In this document: positions 24,962-34,274 of the stretch, piece after piece
How positions within the stretch are numbered: position 1 is the stretch's first letter
Layout of the letters: every line of letters begins with the position of its first letter
Assembly (NCBI GenBank): GCA_035539855.1
Contig: DATLHO010000227.1
Span: forward strand, 1 to 45,676
Direction: 5' to 3'
Source: DATLHO01 sp035539855
GTDB taxonomy: Bacteria > Bacteroidota > Ignavibacteria > OLB7
DNA length: 45,676 bases
Made by a program: the position numbers and the translations under genes
The notes under the pieces: model-generated
What the model saw: the letters and a program-made list of their open reading frames with translations, nothing else
Database searches by the model: none
Told to the model about the DNA's origin: nothing

Positions 24962-25249
24962 ATGTTGGGACTCGGACCAAAACAGCAGTGGCTCGCCGTC
25001 GGATCCGGCGCCGCGGCGCTTGCGGGCTTCGGCGCACGCAAGGCCCTCGAGATGACGTGGAAGGCCGCGACCGGTCGGCCCGCGCCGGAGAATCCCGAGA
25101 TGCGCCACGTGAAATGGCGCGACGCCATCATCTGGGCCGCGGCCTCGGGATTGGTCATCGGTGTCGCCCGACTCGTCGGACAGCGCATCGCCGCCGAAGG
25201 CTGGCGTGCCGCGCTCGGCGAGGATCCGCCGCACAAGAAGCTCGTCTGA
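24962..25249 (+). CDS. DUF4235-like small membrane protein
   Basis: The 95-residue product begins MLGLGPKQQWLAVGSGAAAL, with a first hydrophobic helix to about residue 25. It continues ALEMTWKAATGRPAPENPE, then a second hydrophobic stretch (AIIWAAASGLVIGVARLVGQ) near 62-81. This two-helix pattern with 'W+..TG..P..nP' between and 'R.aa..W+..lGe.PP' at the end fits the DUF4235 family of unknown function. I chose ATG 24962; an in-frame ATG at 24896 adds polar sequence lacking family similarity. It is followed by a nested hairpin terminator, so it is probably a single-gene unit. Confidence 0.82.
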   Translation: MLGLGPKQQWLAVGSGAAALAGFGARKALEMTWKAATGRPAPENPEMRHVKWRDAIIWAAASGLVIGVARLVGQRIAAEGWRAALGEDPPHKKLV

Positions 25250-25332
25250 GCGCCGCGGGCGCCACGCAGTCCCGCAGCGCGCTCGCGACCGACGCGCCAC
25301 CGACGACCGACGCGCCGACGCCATCGACTCAT

Positions 25333-25372
25333 GACCGCCTCCGTTGGAGCCCAGGCTCCGCCGGAGGCGGTC
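25333..25372 (+). terminator. Nested stem-loop terminator
   Basis: GACCGCCTCCG (25333-25343) pairs with CGGAGGCGGTC (25362-25372), enclosing a second stem GGAGCC/GGCTCC (25346-25351 with 25354-25359). TCGTTTCC follows. It lies 84 bases after the DUF4235-like gene and separates it from the KaiC-like operon. Confidence 0.75.
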
Positions 25373-25424
25373 TCGTTTCCGGTCTCCTGTGCGGAGCCCG
25401 TCGCTGGCATGGATTTAGTAAGCC

Positions 25425-27176
25425 GTGTTTTTGGTCAAGAAAGAGCCATTGAACCTGAACACACACGACACTCACGTTCATCGGGAGCGGCGGCGGAGCC
25501 TGCTCTCGGATATCCTTCGCACAGTCATGGAAGACACAGGGTTGATCCCGACGGGCATCGCCGGTCTCGATGAAATCCTCCTGGGGGGAATCAAGCAGGG
25601 GAACATTCTCATGGTCGAGGGCGCGCCCGGAACGGGCAAGACGACGCTCGGCCTCGAGTTCATCTATCGTGGAGCGATCGAGTACGACGAGCCCGGCCTG
25701 GTGATCAGCTTCGAGCTGTCGCCGCAGAAGCTCATGCGCGACGCGCAGGGATTCGGTTGGGAGTTCGAGCGCCTGGAGCGCGATGGGAAGCTGCGGGTGA
25801 TCTACACGTCGCCGATGGTGCTGCTGCAGGAGCTTCACTCGCACGACGGACTGCTGATGAGCGAGGTCGACCGGCTTGGCGCAAAGCGGCTGCTGATCGA
25901 CGGACTGACGCCGCTGCGCCTGTTCGGCGAGCTCTTCAACAACCGCCCATTCCGCGACAGCCTTCACCTGCTCGTCGAGAGCATGCAGCGCAAGGGGCTG
26001 ACCGCGATCATGACGCGCGAGGCGCCGGCGAACGAGATGGCGCGCGCCTCGGAGTTCGCGCACGAGCAGTTCGTGTGCGACACGTGCATGGTGCTGCGCG
26101 CGGAGCCGCGTGGGCGCAGCATCCAGCGCTCGATCGAGATCTCGAAGTCGCGCGGGCAGGATTACATCACCGGCCGCCACACGCTGCGCATCGAGGGCGA
26201 TCGCGGCATCAGGGTCTACCGCAGGGCGCAGGCGCGGCCGCGGACCGTCGAGCCGCAGCCGACGTCGACCGAGCGCTCGTCGCTCGGAGTCGCGGCCGTC
26301 GACGAGATGATCGGCAAGGGCGTCTACGACGGCTCGGTGACGCTCGTCGTCGGCGTCTCGGGCACGGGCAAGACCGTGCTCGGCGCGCAGTTCCTCGTCG
26401 AGGGCGCGCGGCAGGGACGCAGGGGATTGCTCATCTCGCTCGACGAGCATCCTGCGCAGATCATGCGCAACGCGAAGGGACTCGGACTCGATCTCGAGCC
26501 GCACGTCGCCGACGGCAGCGTGATGGTGCACTACGAGTCACCGCAGGAGCTCGAGCTCGACGTCCACTTCGACACCATCATCCGGATGATCGACGAGCAT
26601 CGGATCGAGCGCGTGGTGATCGACTCGCTTGCGGCGTACTACGTCAACGAGGCGAACGAGCGGGAATTCCGCGACTATATCTACGCGCTCGCGACCTCGC
26701 TGAAGGATCGGCTCGTGACGGTGTTCATGAACTACGAGAGCCCGGAGCTGCTCGGGATCTCGCAGATCAGCAAGGAGCTCAACGCGTCGATCATCGTCGA
26801 CAACATCATCCTGCTGAACTATGTCGAATTCTCGAACCGACTGCGCCGGGCGATCACGGTGCCGAAGGCGCGTGGCAGCGCGCCGCATCGTTCGACGCGC
26901 GAGTACACGATCACGACCGGAGGCATCCAGTTGCTGCCGGAGACGGTGAGCACGCGTGACGACGGCCAGTCGGTGCCGCAGCTTCCGTTCTCGAGCTACC
27001 TCGGCGTGCTCGCCCGATCGCCGGCCCGCAGCAGTCCGTTGATCGACAGCGCGATGTCGGAGGTCGCACTCGACGGCCTCGATGTCGGAGCCGAGGAGCA
27101 CCGGCAGAACTCCCGGCCGATGAACGGCGAGCAGAAGAACGGCGCGGCCGGGCAGAATGGACATGCACCCGAATAA
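25425..27176 (+). CDS. Two-domain KaiC-like RecA-fold ATPase
   Basis: The frame gives 583 residues from GTG 25425. ATG 25527 (MEDTGLIPTG) is an equally plausible start, since the first 34 residues have weaker coding bias. Two KaiC domains are present. The first has Walker A GAPGTGKTT (about residues 66-74), LVISFE and a Walker B-like RLLIDGL. The second has Walker A GVSGTGKTV (310-318), LLISLDE and VVIDSLA. A C-terminal extension of about 90 residues is rich in Ser, Asn and Gln. In cyanobacteria KaiC is the clock ATPase/autokinase; KaiC-like proteins elsewhere commonly pair with histidine kinases in signalling. No kaiA or kaiB is present. The stop overlaps the next gene, a hybrid histidine kinase, by 20 bases, strongly suggesting a shared pathway. 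Confidence 0.93.
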   Translation: MFLVKKEPLNLNTHDTHVHRERRRSLLSDILRTVMEDTGLIPTGIAGLDEILLGGIKQGNILMVEGAPGTGKTTLGLEFIYRGAIEYDEPGLVISFELSPQKLMRDAQGFGWEFERLERDGKLRVIYTSPMVLLQELHSHDGLLMSEVDRLGAKRLLIDGLTPLRLFGELFNNRPFRDSLHLLVESMQRKGLTAIMTREAPANEMARASEFAHEQFVCDTCMVLRAEPRGRSIQRSIEISKSRGQDYITGRHTLRIEGDRGIRVYRRAQARPRTVEPQPTSTERSSLGVAAVDEMIGKGVYDGSVTLVVGVSGTGKTVLGAQFLVEGARQGRRGLLISLDEHPAQIMRNAKGLGLDLEPHVADGSVMVHYESPQELELDVHFDTIIRMIDEHRIERVVIDSLAAYYVNEANEREFRDYIYALATSLKDRLVTVFMNYESPELLGISQISKELNASIIVDNIILLNYVEFSNRLRRAITVPKARGSAPHRSTREYTITTGGIQLLPETVSTRDDGQSVPQLPFSSYLGVLARSPARSSPLIDSAMSEVALDGLDVGAEEHRQNSRPMNGEQKNGAAGQNGHAPE

Positions 27177-29337
27177 CGTGCGAGCGCGCAGCGTCATGGA
27201 TTCATCATCGACAATCGCCGCCGCGCTTGCGGCGCTCGGTCCGACCGACGGCGCGGCCGAGCAGGTACTGCATCCGGAGCAGCTCATCGAGTCTCCCGGA
27301 TGGCACACGTCGCTCGCGCAGTTCGCGCGCACGACCGGCCTGTCGGTGACGCTGTACGACGTCGAGGGCGCGCTCCGCGCCGGACCGTTTGCACCCTCTC
27401 CGCTGGCGGCGCGGCTGTGCGACGACGGCGCGTGGGCGCTCAACGACGGACACGCCCTCGCGCTCGAGCGCGCGGTCGCCCGCGACGCGATGGACAACTC
27501 GTCGGTGATTCACCGCCGAGTGCACGACGCGATTGGACTGCTCGCGGTGCCGGTGGCGCTCGGCGGTCGCACGCTCGGAGCGGTCGTCGCGGGATGGGCC
27601 TTCGACACGTTTCCCGATCCGATCTCGACCGACCGACTCGCCAGCGCATTCGGGATGGGGTATCCGGATCTCTGGCAGATCGTCCGGCAGCAGTCGCCGG
27701 TCAGCACCGAGAAGCTTGCGACGTTCGGCGAGATGCTCGCGACGCTCACCGACCTGTTCGTGCGCGAGCGCGCGGAGACCCTGCGCGAGCAGGAGCAATC
27801 GCGCGGACTGCGCGCGCTCTACCAGTCGGCGCAGCGCCTGGCCGCGGCCGCGACGACCGCGGCGATCGGCGACGCGGCGCTCGACGCGGTCGTCTCGCTG
27901 GCAGGCGCAACAAGCGTGCGCCTGCTGGTCGCCGATGGCGACGGCTGGACCGTGGCGGCGGAGCGCGGGTTCACCGAGGCCATCGAGCGCGACGTCCACG
28001 GCGTGCATCGCTCGATCACGAGCACGCTGCGCGTGCCGGTCGAGTCAGCCGACGGGGCGCTGCTCGGCGTCATCGAGATCGGCGACGCAGAGCGCTTCGG
28101 CGACGCGCGCCGGCGCACGCAGATCTCGGCCCTCGCTGCACAGACGGCCGTCGCGCTGCACAAGACGAATCTCATCGAGGACCTTCGACGCGAGCGCGAG
28201 CTGCTGTCGCAGGCCAACCGCTCGAAGGATCTGTTCCTCGCGACGCTCTCGCACGAGCTGCGCACGCCGCTGACGCCGATTCTCAACTGGGTGACGATCC
28301 TCACCGAGAGCGGCGCCGACGATCCGGAGCTGCTCGGCTCCGGCCTCGAGGCAATCGAGCGGTGTGCACGCCAGGAGCTGCACCTGGTCGAGGAGATGCT
28401 CGACCTGACGCGCATCCTCAACAACAAGATCGCGCTCGAGCCCGCCTCGATCGACGTGATGCACGCGTTGTCGTCGGCGGTCTCGGCGGTGGCGGCCACG
28501 GCGAAGCAGCGTTCGATCGCGATCCGCATCGAGGGTCCGTCGACCGTGCCGCCGATCCTCGCGGACGAGGGGCGGCTGCAGCAGGTCCTCGGCAACCTGT
28601 TGTCGAACGCGCTGAAGTTCACGCCCGACGGCGGCACGATCACGCTCGGCGCGCGCACGGCGGGCGACATGGTCGACATCAGCGTGAGCGACACGGGCAT
28701 CGGCATTGCGGCCGAGCACCTGCCGACGATCTTCGATCGATTCCAGCAGGTCGACTCCACGTCGAAGCGCCGCCATGGCGGGTTGGGGATTGGTCTGTCG
28801 GTGGTCAAGGGACTGGTGGAGCTGCACGGCGGATCGGTTCGCGTCGAGTCGACGATCGGCGACGGATCGACGTTCACGATCTCGATGCCGCAGGCGGCCG
28901 AGGGAGTCACGGTCGCCGCGCGGTTCCCGACGTCCGATGGCATCGAGGTCGACGGCCGGTCGCGGGACGGCTCGATTCTCATCGTCGACGACGCCGTCGA
29001 CACGCTCATCTCGATCGGCATGCTGCTCGAGCGCGCCGGCTACAGCGTCACGACGGCAGGCTCGGCAACCGAGGCGCTCGACCTCGCGCGCGGCGCGGTA
29101 CCCGACCTGATCATCTCCGACCTCGGCATGCCCGAGCTCGACGGCTACGACCTGCTGCGCCTGCTGCGTCAGGACAGCCGCTTCGCCTCGACGCCGGTGA
29201 TCGCGCTGACCGGCTTCGCGACACTGCAGGACCGCGAGGCCGCGCTCGGGGCTGGCTTCGCGGCGCATTTACCGAAGCCCGTGGATTTTCCCGTCCTGCT
29301 GAAGGTGCTCGATCGGATGATGGTGCCGCAGCGATGA
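27157..29337 (+). CDS. Hybrid sensor histidine kinase/response regulator coupled to KaiC-like protein
   Basis: The 726-residue protein has no transmembrane segment, so it senses in the cytosol. Residues 40-180 resemble a PocR/GAF-like ligand domain (LSVTLYDVEG, VPVALGGRTLGAVVAGW). A second GAF-like domain spans about 220-335. HisKA follows with the phospho-acceptor His366 in LSHELRTPL. The HATPase domain has the N-box NLLSNALKF, DTGIGI and GLGIGLSVVKG. A receiver domain at about 608-722 has the acceptor Asp in LIISDLGMP and the conserved Lys in HLPKPVD. There is no DNA-binding output, so phosphotransfer to another protein is expected. It overlaps the KaiC-like gene by 20 bases; ATG 27196 is an alternative start. 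The pairing recalls KaiC-SasA in form only. Confidence 0.93.
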   Translation: MDMHPNNVRARSVMDSSSTIAAALAALGPTDGAAEQVLHPEQLIESPGWHTSLAQFARTTGLSVTLYDVEGALRAGPFAPSPLAARLCDDGAWALNDGHALALERAVARDAMDNSSVIHRRVHDAIGLLAVPVALGGRTLGAVVAGWAFDTFPDPISTDRLASAFGMGYPDLWQIVRQQSPVSTEKLATFGEMLATLTDLFVRERAETLREQEQSRGLRALYQSAQRLAAAATTAAIGDAALDAVVSLAGATSVRLLVADGDGWTVAAERGFTEAIERDVHGVHRSITSTLRVPVESADGALLGVIEIGDAERFGDARRRTQISALAAQTAVALHKTNLIEDLRRERELLSQANRSKDLFLATLSHELRTPLTPILNWVTILTESGADDPELLGSGLEAIERCARQELHLVEEMLDLTRILNNKIALEPASIDVMHALSSAVSAVAATAKQRSIAIRIEGPSTVPPILADEGRLQQVLGNLLSNALKFTPDGGTITLGARTAGDMVDISVSDTGIGIAAEHLPTIFDRFQQVDSTSKRRHGGLGIGLSVVKGLVELHGGSVRVESTIGDGSTFTISMPQAAEGVTVAARFPTSDGIEVDGRSRDGSILIVDDAVDTLISIGMLLERAGYSVTTAGSATEALDLARGAVPDLIISDLGMPELDGYDLLRLLRQDSRFASTPVIALTGFATLQDREAALGAGFAAHLPKPVDFPVLLKVLDRMMVPQR

Positions 29338-29518
29338 GCATCGCGGGCGGCAGTTTCGCGAGCGCAGGATCGCGAGCGCTCCCAGAGCGCCCGCACCGAG
29401 CCCATGGCGACGCGTCGTCTCTCGGCAATGCACGGACGCGGCTCCATGCGTGAGCCTCGTTCACGAGGCTTGACGTCTCAGCCCGGCGATTCATCGCCGG
29501 GTGGACGAGGCGCATTCG
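29338..29518. other. Two hairpins with identical TTCA loops after the kinase gene
   Basis: AGCCTCG (29453-29459) pairs with CGAGGCT (29464-29470), and CCCGGCGA (29482-29489) with TCGCCGGG (29494-29501). Both have the loop TTCA. They lie in the gap between convergent genes (kinase + and mfd -) and may act as terminators, although neither has a T-run. No gene is visible in the interval. Confidence 0.55.
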
Positions 29519-29575
29519 CCCTCGACGCCCGCACTCCCCCTCGACGCCTGCACCCGCCCTCGACGCGCGCCAGCG
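29519..29575. repeat. 19-bp tandem repeat, three copies, next to the mfd stop
   Basis: Copies begin at 29519, 29538 and 29557, each starting CCCTCGACGC and continuing with CCGCAC- or CTGCAC-like sequence. The period is exactly 19 bases. The array ends where the mfd stop codon begins. Confidence 0.75.
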
Positions 29576-32500
29576 CTATCCCGCACCTCCCTCCATCTCC
29601 TCCCTCTCAGCGACCATCTCTCTGGCCGACGCCCTCATCGTCGCGGTGAATCCCTCGAGCGTTCTGACGGCCTCGTCGACGTCGTCGACCTTCGAGAAGA
29701 CGATCGCGAGCGCGCGTCCGCGGGTCTCGAGCTGGCAGAAGCGCTGGCGGTTGATCGAGGCCATCATCGGGTGGAACCACCGGTCGTAGTATTCGCGGTT
29801 GCTGTCCGACGGCAGCTCCAGGCGCAGCGTGCCGCCGCGCAGCGTGAGCTTCGCGGCGCCGGAGGGCATCGCGGCCAGCCGCAGGCGGATCGCGTCGACG
29901 AGGCGCTCCGTGGGCTCGGGGATCTCGCCGAATCGGTCGCGCATCTCCGAGGCGATCGTCCGCAGGCGATCGGGATCGTTCGCGGCGTACATACGCTGGT
30001 AGAACTCGTAGCGCTCGGCGTCGTCGGCGATGTAGCTCTTCGGGATCAGCGCGTCGCCGTCGATCTCGACGACGAGATCCTCGTTGACCGGCATCCGAAG
30101 CTCCCGCTCCTCTTCCTCGAGCTGCTCGCGGAAGAGGTCGCGGAACTCGTCGCGCTTGAGCTCCTCGACCGCCTCGTCGACGATCTTCTGGTAGAGCTCG
30201 AATCCGACGTCCTCGATGAAGCCGGACTGCTCGGAGCCAAGCAGGTTGCCGGCGCCGCGGATCTCCAGATCGCGCATCGCGAGCTTGAGTCCGGAGCCCA
30301 GGTCGGTGAGCTCCTGGATCGCCTGCAGACGCTTCATCGCGATGCGCGAGAGCGTCTGCGGCGGCGGCACGACCATGTAGCAGTACGCCTGGATGTTCGA
30401 GCGTCCGACGCGCCCGCGGAGCTGGTAGAGCTCGGCCAGGCCGAACTTGTCGGCGCGGTTGACGATGATCGTATTGACCGATGGAATGTCGATGCCGGAC
30501 TCGATGATCTTCGTCGCCACGAGGACGTCGGCGTTGCGCTCGATGAATCCCATCATCGTCTTCTCGATCTGATCGGCGGTCATCGCACCGTGAATCACCG
30601 CGACGCGCGCCTCGGGCACGAGCGTGGCGATCGAGCCGGCGAGATCCTCGATGTCGCCGATGCGCCAGTGCACGAGGAAGCACTGCCCTCCGCGCTTGAG
30701 CTCGCGCCGGATCGCGTCGACGAGCGCCTCGTCGTTCCACTGCATCAGCTCGGTGACGATCGGAAGGCGGTTGCGCGGCGGCGTCTCGATCAGACTCAGA
30801 TCGCGCGCGCCCATCAGCGAGAAGTTCAGCGTGCGCGGAATCGGCGTCGCCGTCAACGTCAGCGTGTCGACGTTCGCGCGGATCTGGCGGAGCTTCTCCT
30901 TGGCCGCGACGCCGAAGCGCTGCTCCTCGTCGATGATCAACAGACCGAGATCCTTGAAGCGCACATCCTTCGACAGCAGCCGGTGCGTGCCGATGAGCAC
31001 GTCGACGGTGCCGGCCTTGAGCCCCTCGAGCGTCTCCTTCTGCTGCATCTTGCTGCGGAAGCGCGACAGCAGCGCGACGTTGACTGCGTAGCGGGCGAGC
31101 CGGTCGCGGAACGAGTTGTAGTGCTGCTGCGCGAGGATCGTCGTCGGCGCCAGCACCGCCACCTGCTTGCCGCCCTGCACCGCCTTGAACGCGGCGCGGA
31201 TCGCAACCTCCGTCTTGCCGAATCCGACGTCGCCGCAGACGAGCCGGTCCATCGGCGTCGGCGACTCCATGTCGCGCTTGACCGCCCAGGTCGCGCTCGC
31301 CTGGTCGGGCGTGTCCTCGTACATGAACGACGCCTCGAGCTCGCGCTGCCAGGTGCTGTCCGGCGGGAACTCGAATCCCGGCTGCGACTTGCGCAGCGCA
31401 TACAGCCGGATGAGCTCGCGCGCGATGTCCTTGACGCGCCGCTTCGCGCGCGCCTTGATCCGCTCCCACTCCTCGGTGCCGAGCCGGCTGAGCTTCGGCT
31501 GCGAGCCCTCCTTCGAGGAGTACTTCTGCAGCCGGTTGATGTAGTTGAGGTTGACGAAGAGCGTGTCGCCGGCCGCATACTCGAGCTTGACCGCCTCGAC
31601 GCGCGAGCCGCCGACGCTGATCGTCTCCAGTCCGATGAAGCGGCCGATGCCCTTGTCGACGTGCACGACGAAGTCACCCTGGCGGAGCTGCTTGAGCTCG
31701 CGCATGGTGAAGCCCTTGAACTGCTTGCGACGCACCACGCGCGCCCGCGCGCGCTTGCGGTTGAACACCTCGTGCTCGGTGATCACCGCGATCCGCTCGT
31801 TCGGGAGGATGAATCCGTTGGTGAGTGTCTCGGTCTCGTACGAGAGCTCGGTCGTCGCGAACGGATACGGCTCGCCCGACTCCTCGGCCCGATCGCACTC
31901 TCCCTCGACGAGCTGTTCGGCACGGCGGCGCGCCTCGTCTCCGTCGGAGAGCAGAAACACCGAGTACCCCTCGAGCCGGAACCCGCCGACAGCGCGGCAG
32001 AGCTCGGCCAGCGACGAGGAGAAGCTCGGCTGCGCACGGGCGCCGACGTCGATGACCTCGGCGTCGCTTGCGGAGTACAGCAGCGAATGTGAGATGTGGC
32101 GGAACTTCCCGATGGCCTCGATGAGGCTCTCGCGGCCGGCATCCTCGAGCAGTCCGAAGAGCCGCTCCGGCTCCTCGAGGTACAGCACCGTCTCCTCGCG
32201 GATGTGGTCGAGCACGGTGGCGGCGAGCTCGTCGTCCTCGGCATGGAACAGGCGCGCCATCAGCTCGACGCGCGGCAGGTCGCGAACCGAGCGCTGCGAG
32301 CCCGGATCGAACTCGCGGATCGACTCGAGCTCGTCGCCGAAGAACTCGACGCGGATCGGATTGTCGACGCCCGCCGGGAAGATGTCGATGATGCCGCCGC
32401 GCAGCGCGTACTGGCCGACCGACTCGACGATGTCGGCGCGCTCGAATCCGCCGAGCGCCAGTCGGCGCGCCAGATCCTCGAGCCCGACACGCTCGCCGAC

Positions 32501-32926
32501 GCGCAGCTCCATGATGTTCTGCGCGATGTTCCTGGCCGAGGGAACCGGCGCCGAAAGCGTCTCGATGTCGGTGACGATGATGCGAAGCGGATCGTCGGAG
32601 AGCACCTTGAGCGCGTCGCTGAGCGAGACGAGCTCGGCATCGAGCGTGTCGCGCAGCGTGGCGGCGGTGTGATGCTCCTCCTGGTACAGCAGCGTGTGCT
32701 CGCTTCCGATGAGGGTGACCAGGTCGGCGTAGACGGCGTCGGCGTCGGCGCGATCCTCGAAGATCATGAGGAACGGCTCGGCCGTGCGCTGGTACAGCAG
32801 CGCGATAATCGTCGAGCGAAGCGATCCGGCGATCGAGCGCACGGGGATCTCCCGTCGCTGCTTGAGCGCATCGAGAAGCGAGGCGAATGTATTGCTGGTG
32901 CTGATCCGATCGAGAATCTGTCGCAT
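29576..32926 (-). CDS. mfd: Transcription-repair coupling factor
   Basis: The 1116-residue protein matches Mfd (E. coli 1148). Mfd removes RNA polymerase stalled at DNA lesions and recruits UvrA. Domains in order: a UvrB-homology N-terminus with weak helicase motifs, a CarD-like polymerase-interaction domain (QGDFVVHVDKGIGRFIGLE, about residues 415-435), a superfamily 2 translocase with Walker A GDVGFGKTE (about 565) and DEEQ (about 664), a helicase C lobe (ESGIDIPSVNTIIV, LRGRVGRS) and a C-terminal TRCF domain. I chose ATG 32926 (MRQILDR); the frame continues to 33073 but overlaps the divergent gene. It faces that gene across a 113-base promoter interval. Confidence 0.97.
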   Translation of the reverse strand: MRQILDRISTSNTFASLLDALKQRREIPVRSIAGSLRSTIIALLYQRTAEPFLMIFEDRADADAVYADLVTLIGSEHTLLYQEEHHTAATLRDTLDAELVSLSDALKVLSDDPLRIIVTDIETLSAPVPSARNIAQNIMELRVGERVGLEDLARRLALGGFERADIVESVGQYALRGGIIDIFPAGVDNPIRVEFFGDELESIREFDPGSQRSVRDLPRVELMARLFHAEDDELAATVLDHIREETVLYLEEPERLFGLLEDAGRESLIEAIGKFRHISHSLLYSASDAEVIDVGARAQPSFSSSLAELCRAVGGFRLEGYSVFLLSDGDEARRRAEQLVEGECDRAEESGEPYPFATTELSYETETLTNGFILPNERIAVITEHEVFNRKRARARVVRRKQFKGFTMRELKQLRQGDFVVHVDKGIGRFIGLETISVGGSRVEAVKLEYAAGDTLFVNLNYINRLQKYSSKEGSQPKLSRLGTEEWERIKARAKRRVKDIARELIRLYALRKSQPGFEFPPDSTWQRELEASFMYEDTPDQASATWAVKRDMESPTPMDRLVCGDVGFGKTEVAIRAAFKAVQGGKQVAVLAPTTILAQQHYNSFRDRLARYAVNVALLSRFRSKMQQKETLEGLKAGTVDVLIGTHRLLSKDVRFKDLGLLIIDEEQRFGVAAKEKLRQIRANVDTLTLTATPIPRTLNFSLMGARDLSLIETPPRNRLPIVTELMQWNDEALVDAIRRELKRGGQCFLVHWRIGDIEDLAGSIATLVPEARVAVIHGAMTADQIEKTMMGFIERNADVLVATKIIESGIDIPSVNTIIVNRADKFGLAELYQLRGRVGRSNIQAYCYMVVPPPQTLSRIAMKRLQAIQELTDLGSGLKLAMRDLEIRGAGNLLGSEQSGFIEDVGFELYQKIVDEAVEELKRDEFRDLFREQLEEEERELRMPVNEDLVVEIDGDALIPKSYIADDAERYEFYQRMYAANDPDRLRTIASEMRDRFGEIPEPTERLVDAIRLRLAAMPSGAAKLTLRGGTLRLELPSDSNREYYDRWFHPMMASINRQRFCQLETRGRALAIVFSKVDDVDEAVRTLEGFTATMRASAREMVAEREEMEGGAG

Positions 32927-33039
32927 GACACTCCGACTACGTTGATACGCCCAAGATCGCACCGAGGCGTATATTATTCGCGACGCTGCCCGGGGATCCG
33001 GATCCCACGGGCCCGACGCGAATCCACTCGATCGACACC
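32927..33039. promoter_or_regulatory. Divergent promoter interval between mfd and the Memo-family gene
   Basis: The 113-base gap contains TTGATA (32942-32947) and an AT-rich TATATTATT (32970-32978), the only such cluster locally. The spacing (22 bases to TATATT) is loose for sigma-70, so the TATATTATT box is the better-supported part, probably a -10 for the plus-strand gene. Confidence 0.35.
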
Positions 33040-34260
33040 ATGACGTTCTATACGAGCACATCCTCCCTGCCACCGCTGCGTCGCGACATCAGCGGGCAGG
33101 AGGTCCTCCCGGGCCTCGTCGCGCTGTACGACGAGATGGGCTACGCCGAGGTCGTCGCCCGGCTTCCGATGGACATGATCGAGTACCTGACGATCCTCGA
33201 CGGCCGTCGCAGCGCCGAGGTGATCGCGCGCCAGGCGGCGCAGTCGGGCCGCACGTTCTCGATGGATGAATTCCTCGAGGTCGTCAACGTGCTCGAGCGG
33301 GAGTACTTCCTCGAGAGCGAGCGCTTCGAGGCGCGGCGCGAGGAGCGCGACCGCGAGTACAACGACCTGCCGACGCGTCCGGCCGTGCACGCGGGCAGCT
33401 CGTACTCGGACGATCCGGACGAGCTGCGTCGCGAGCTCGACGGCTATCTCGCCGCCGGCGCCGGGCATCACAACGGAGATCCCGCGCCCGTGGCGGTGAT
33501 CGCGCCGCACATCGACTTCAGGGTCGGCGGCTCGAGCTACGGCCCGGTGTACAACGCGTTGAAGCACAGCGAGGCCGACACCTTCGTGATCTTCGGCGTC
33601 TCGCACCAGATGAGCTACGACGCGTTCATGATCTCCGAAAAGGACTTCGAGACGCCGCTCGGCGTCGTCCCGACCGACCGGGAGCTGATCCGGCGGTTTC
33701 GCGAGCGGCTGCCGTTCGCGATCACGCGCAACGAGATCGCTCATCGCAGCGAGCACTCGATCGAGTTCCAGGCGGTCTTCCTGCGCCACATCTTCGCCGG
33801 GCGCGACATCCGGATCGTCCCGATCCTCACCGGGTCGCTCTACGAGTACGTCGAGATGGGCGAGGGCAACGCCTCGGACGACGAGCGGCTGACGGCGCTC
33901 TACGACACGCTCGCCGAGGTCGCGGCCGAGCTCGGCCGCAACGTCTGCTACATCGCCGGAGCCGACCTCTGCCACGTCGGACGGAAGTTCGGCGACGAGT
34001 TCCCGGCCCGCGACGTCCTTGCGGAGCTGCGCGACCACGACGCCGCGACGCTCGAGCACATCGCCCGTCCCGATCCCGACGCGTTCCTGCGGCACCTGGC
34101 CGCGGTCGGCAATCGCCACCGCGTCTGCGGCGTCGCGCCGATCTATGCGACCCTGCGCGCCGCCCGGCCGAGACACGGCAGGGTCATGGGCTACGATCAG
34201 TGGGACGAGGTCGAGCGGGAATCGGCGGTGACCTTCGGTTCGGTCGCGCTGTATCGTTGA
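33040..34260 (+). CDS. Memo-family (AmmeMemoRadiSam system protein B-like) protein with N-terminal extra domain
   Basis: The product is 406 residues. Residues about 120-405 are a Memo domain: APHIDFRVGG, FGVSHQ and GADLCHVG carry the His, His and Cys that bind metal in the human MEMO1 family, and SEHSIEFQ is a family block. The first 110 residues resemble a PqqD-like winged-helix module (YLTILDGRRSAEVIARQA, then MDEFLEVVNVLEREYFL). Bacterial Memo proteins usually sit beside AMMECR1 and a radical SAM partner; neither is visible here. The function is not firmly known. It converges on purE with a 14-base gap. Confidence 0.88.
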   Translation: MTFYTSTSSLPPLRRDISGQEVLPGLVALYDEMGYAEVVARLPMDMIEYLTILDGRRSAEVIARQAAQSGRTFSMDEFLEVVNVLEREYFLESERFEARREERDREYNDLPTRPAVHAGSSYSDDPDELRRELDGYLAAGAGHHNGDPAPVAVIAPHIDFRVGGSSYGPVYNALKHSEADTFVIFGVSHQMSYDAFMISEKDFETPLGVVPTDRELIRRFRERLPFAITRNEIAHRSEHSIEFQAVFLRHIFAGRDIRIVPILTGSLYEYVEMGEGNASDDERLTALYDTLAEVAAELGRNVCYIAGADLCHVGRKFGDEFPARDVLAELRDHDAATLEHIARPDPDAFLRHLAAVGNRHRVCGVAPIYATLRAARPRHGRVMGYDQWDEVERESAVTFGSVALYR

Positions 34261-34274
34261 GGCGGCGCCGCGCG

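Noticed and set aside
29501..32092. An 863-codon open frame on the plus strand opposite mfd
   Set aside because: It mirrors mfd codons and has no recognisable domain, whereas mfd has complete helicase motifs.
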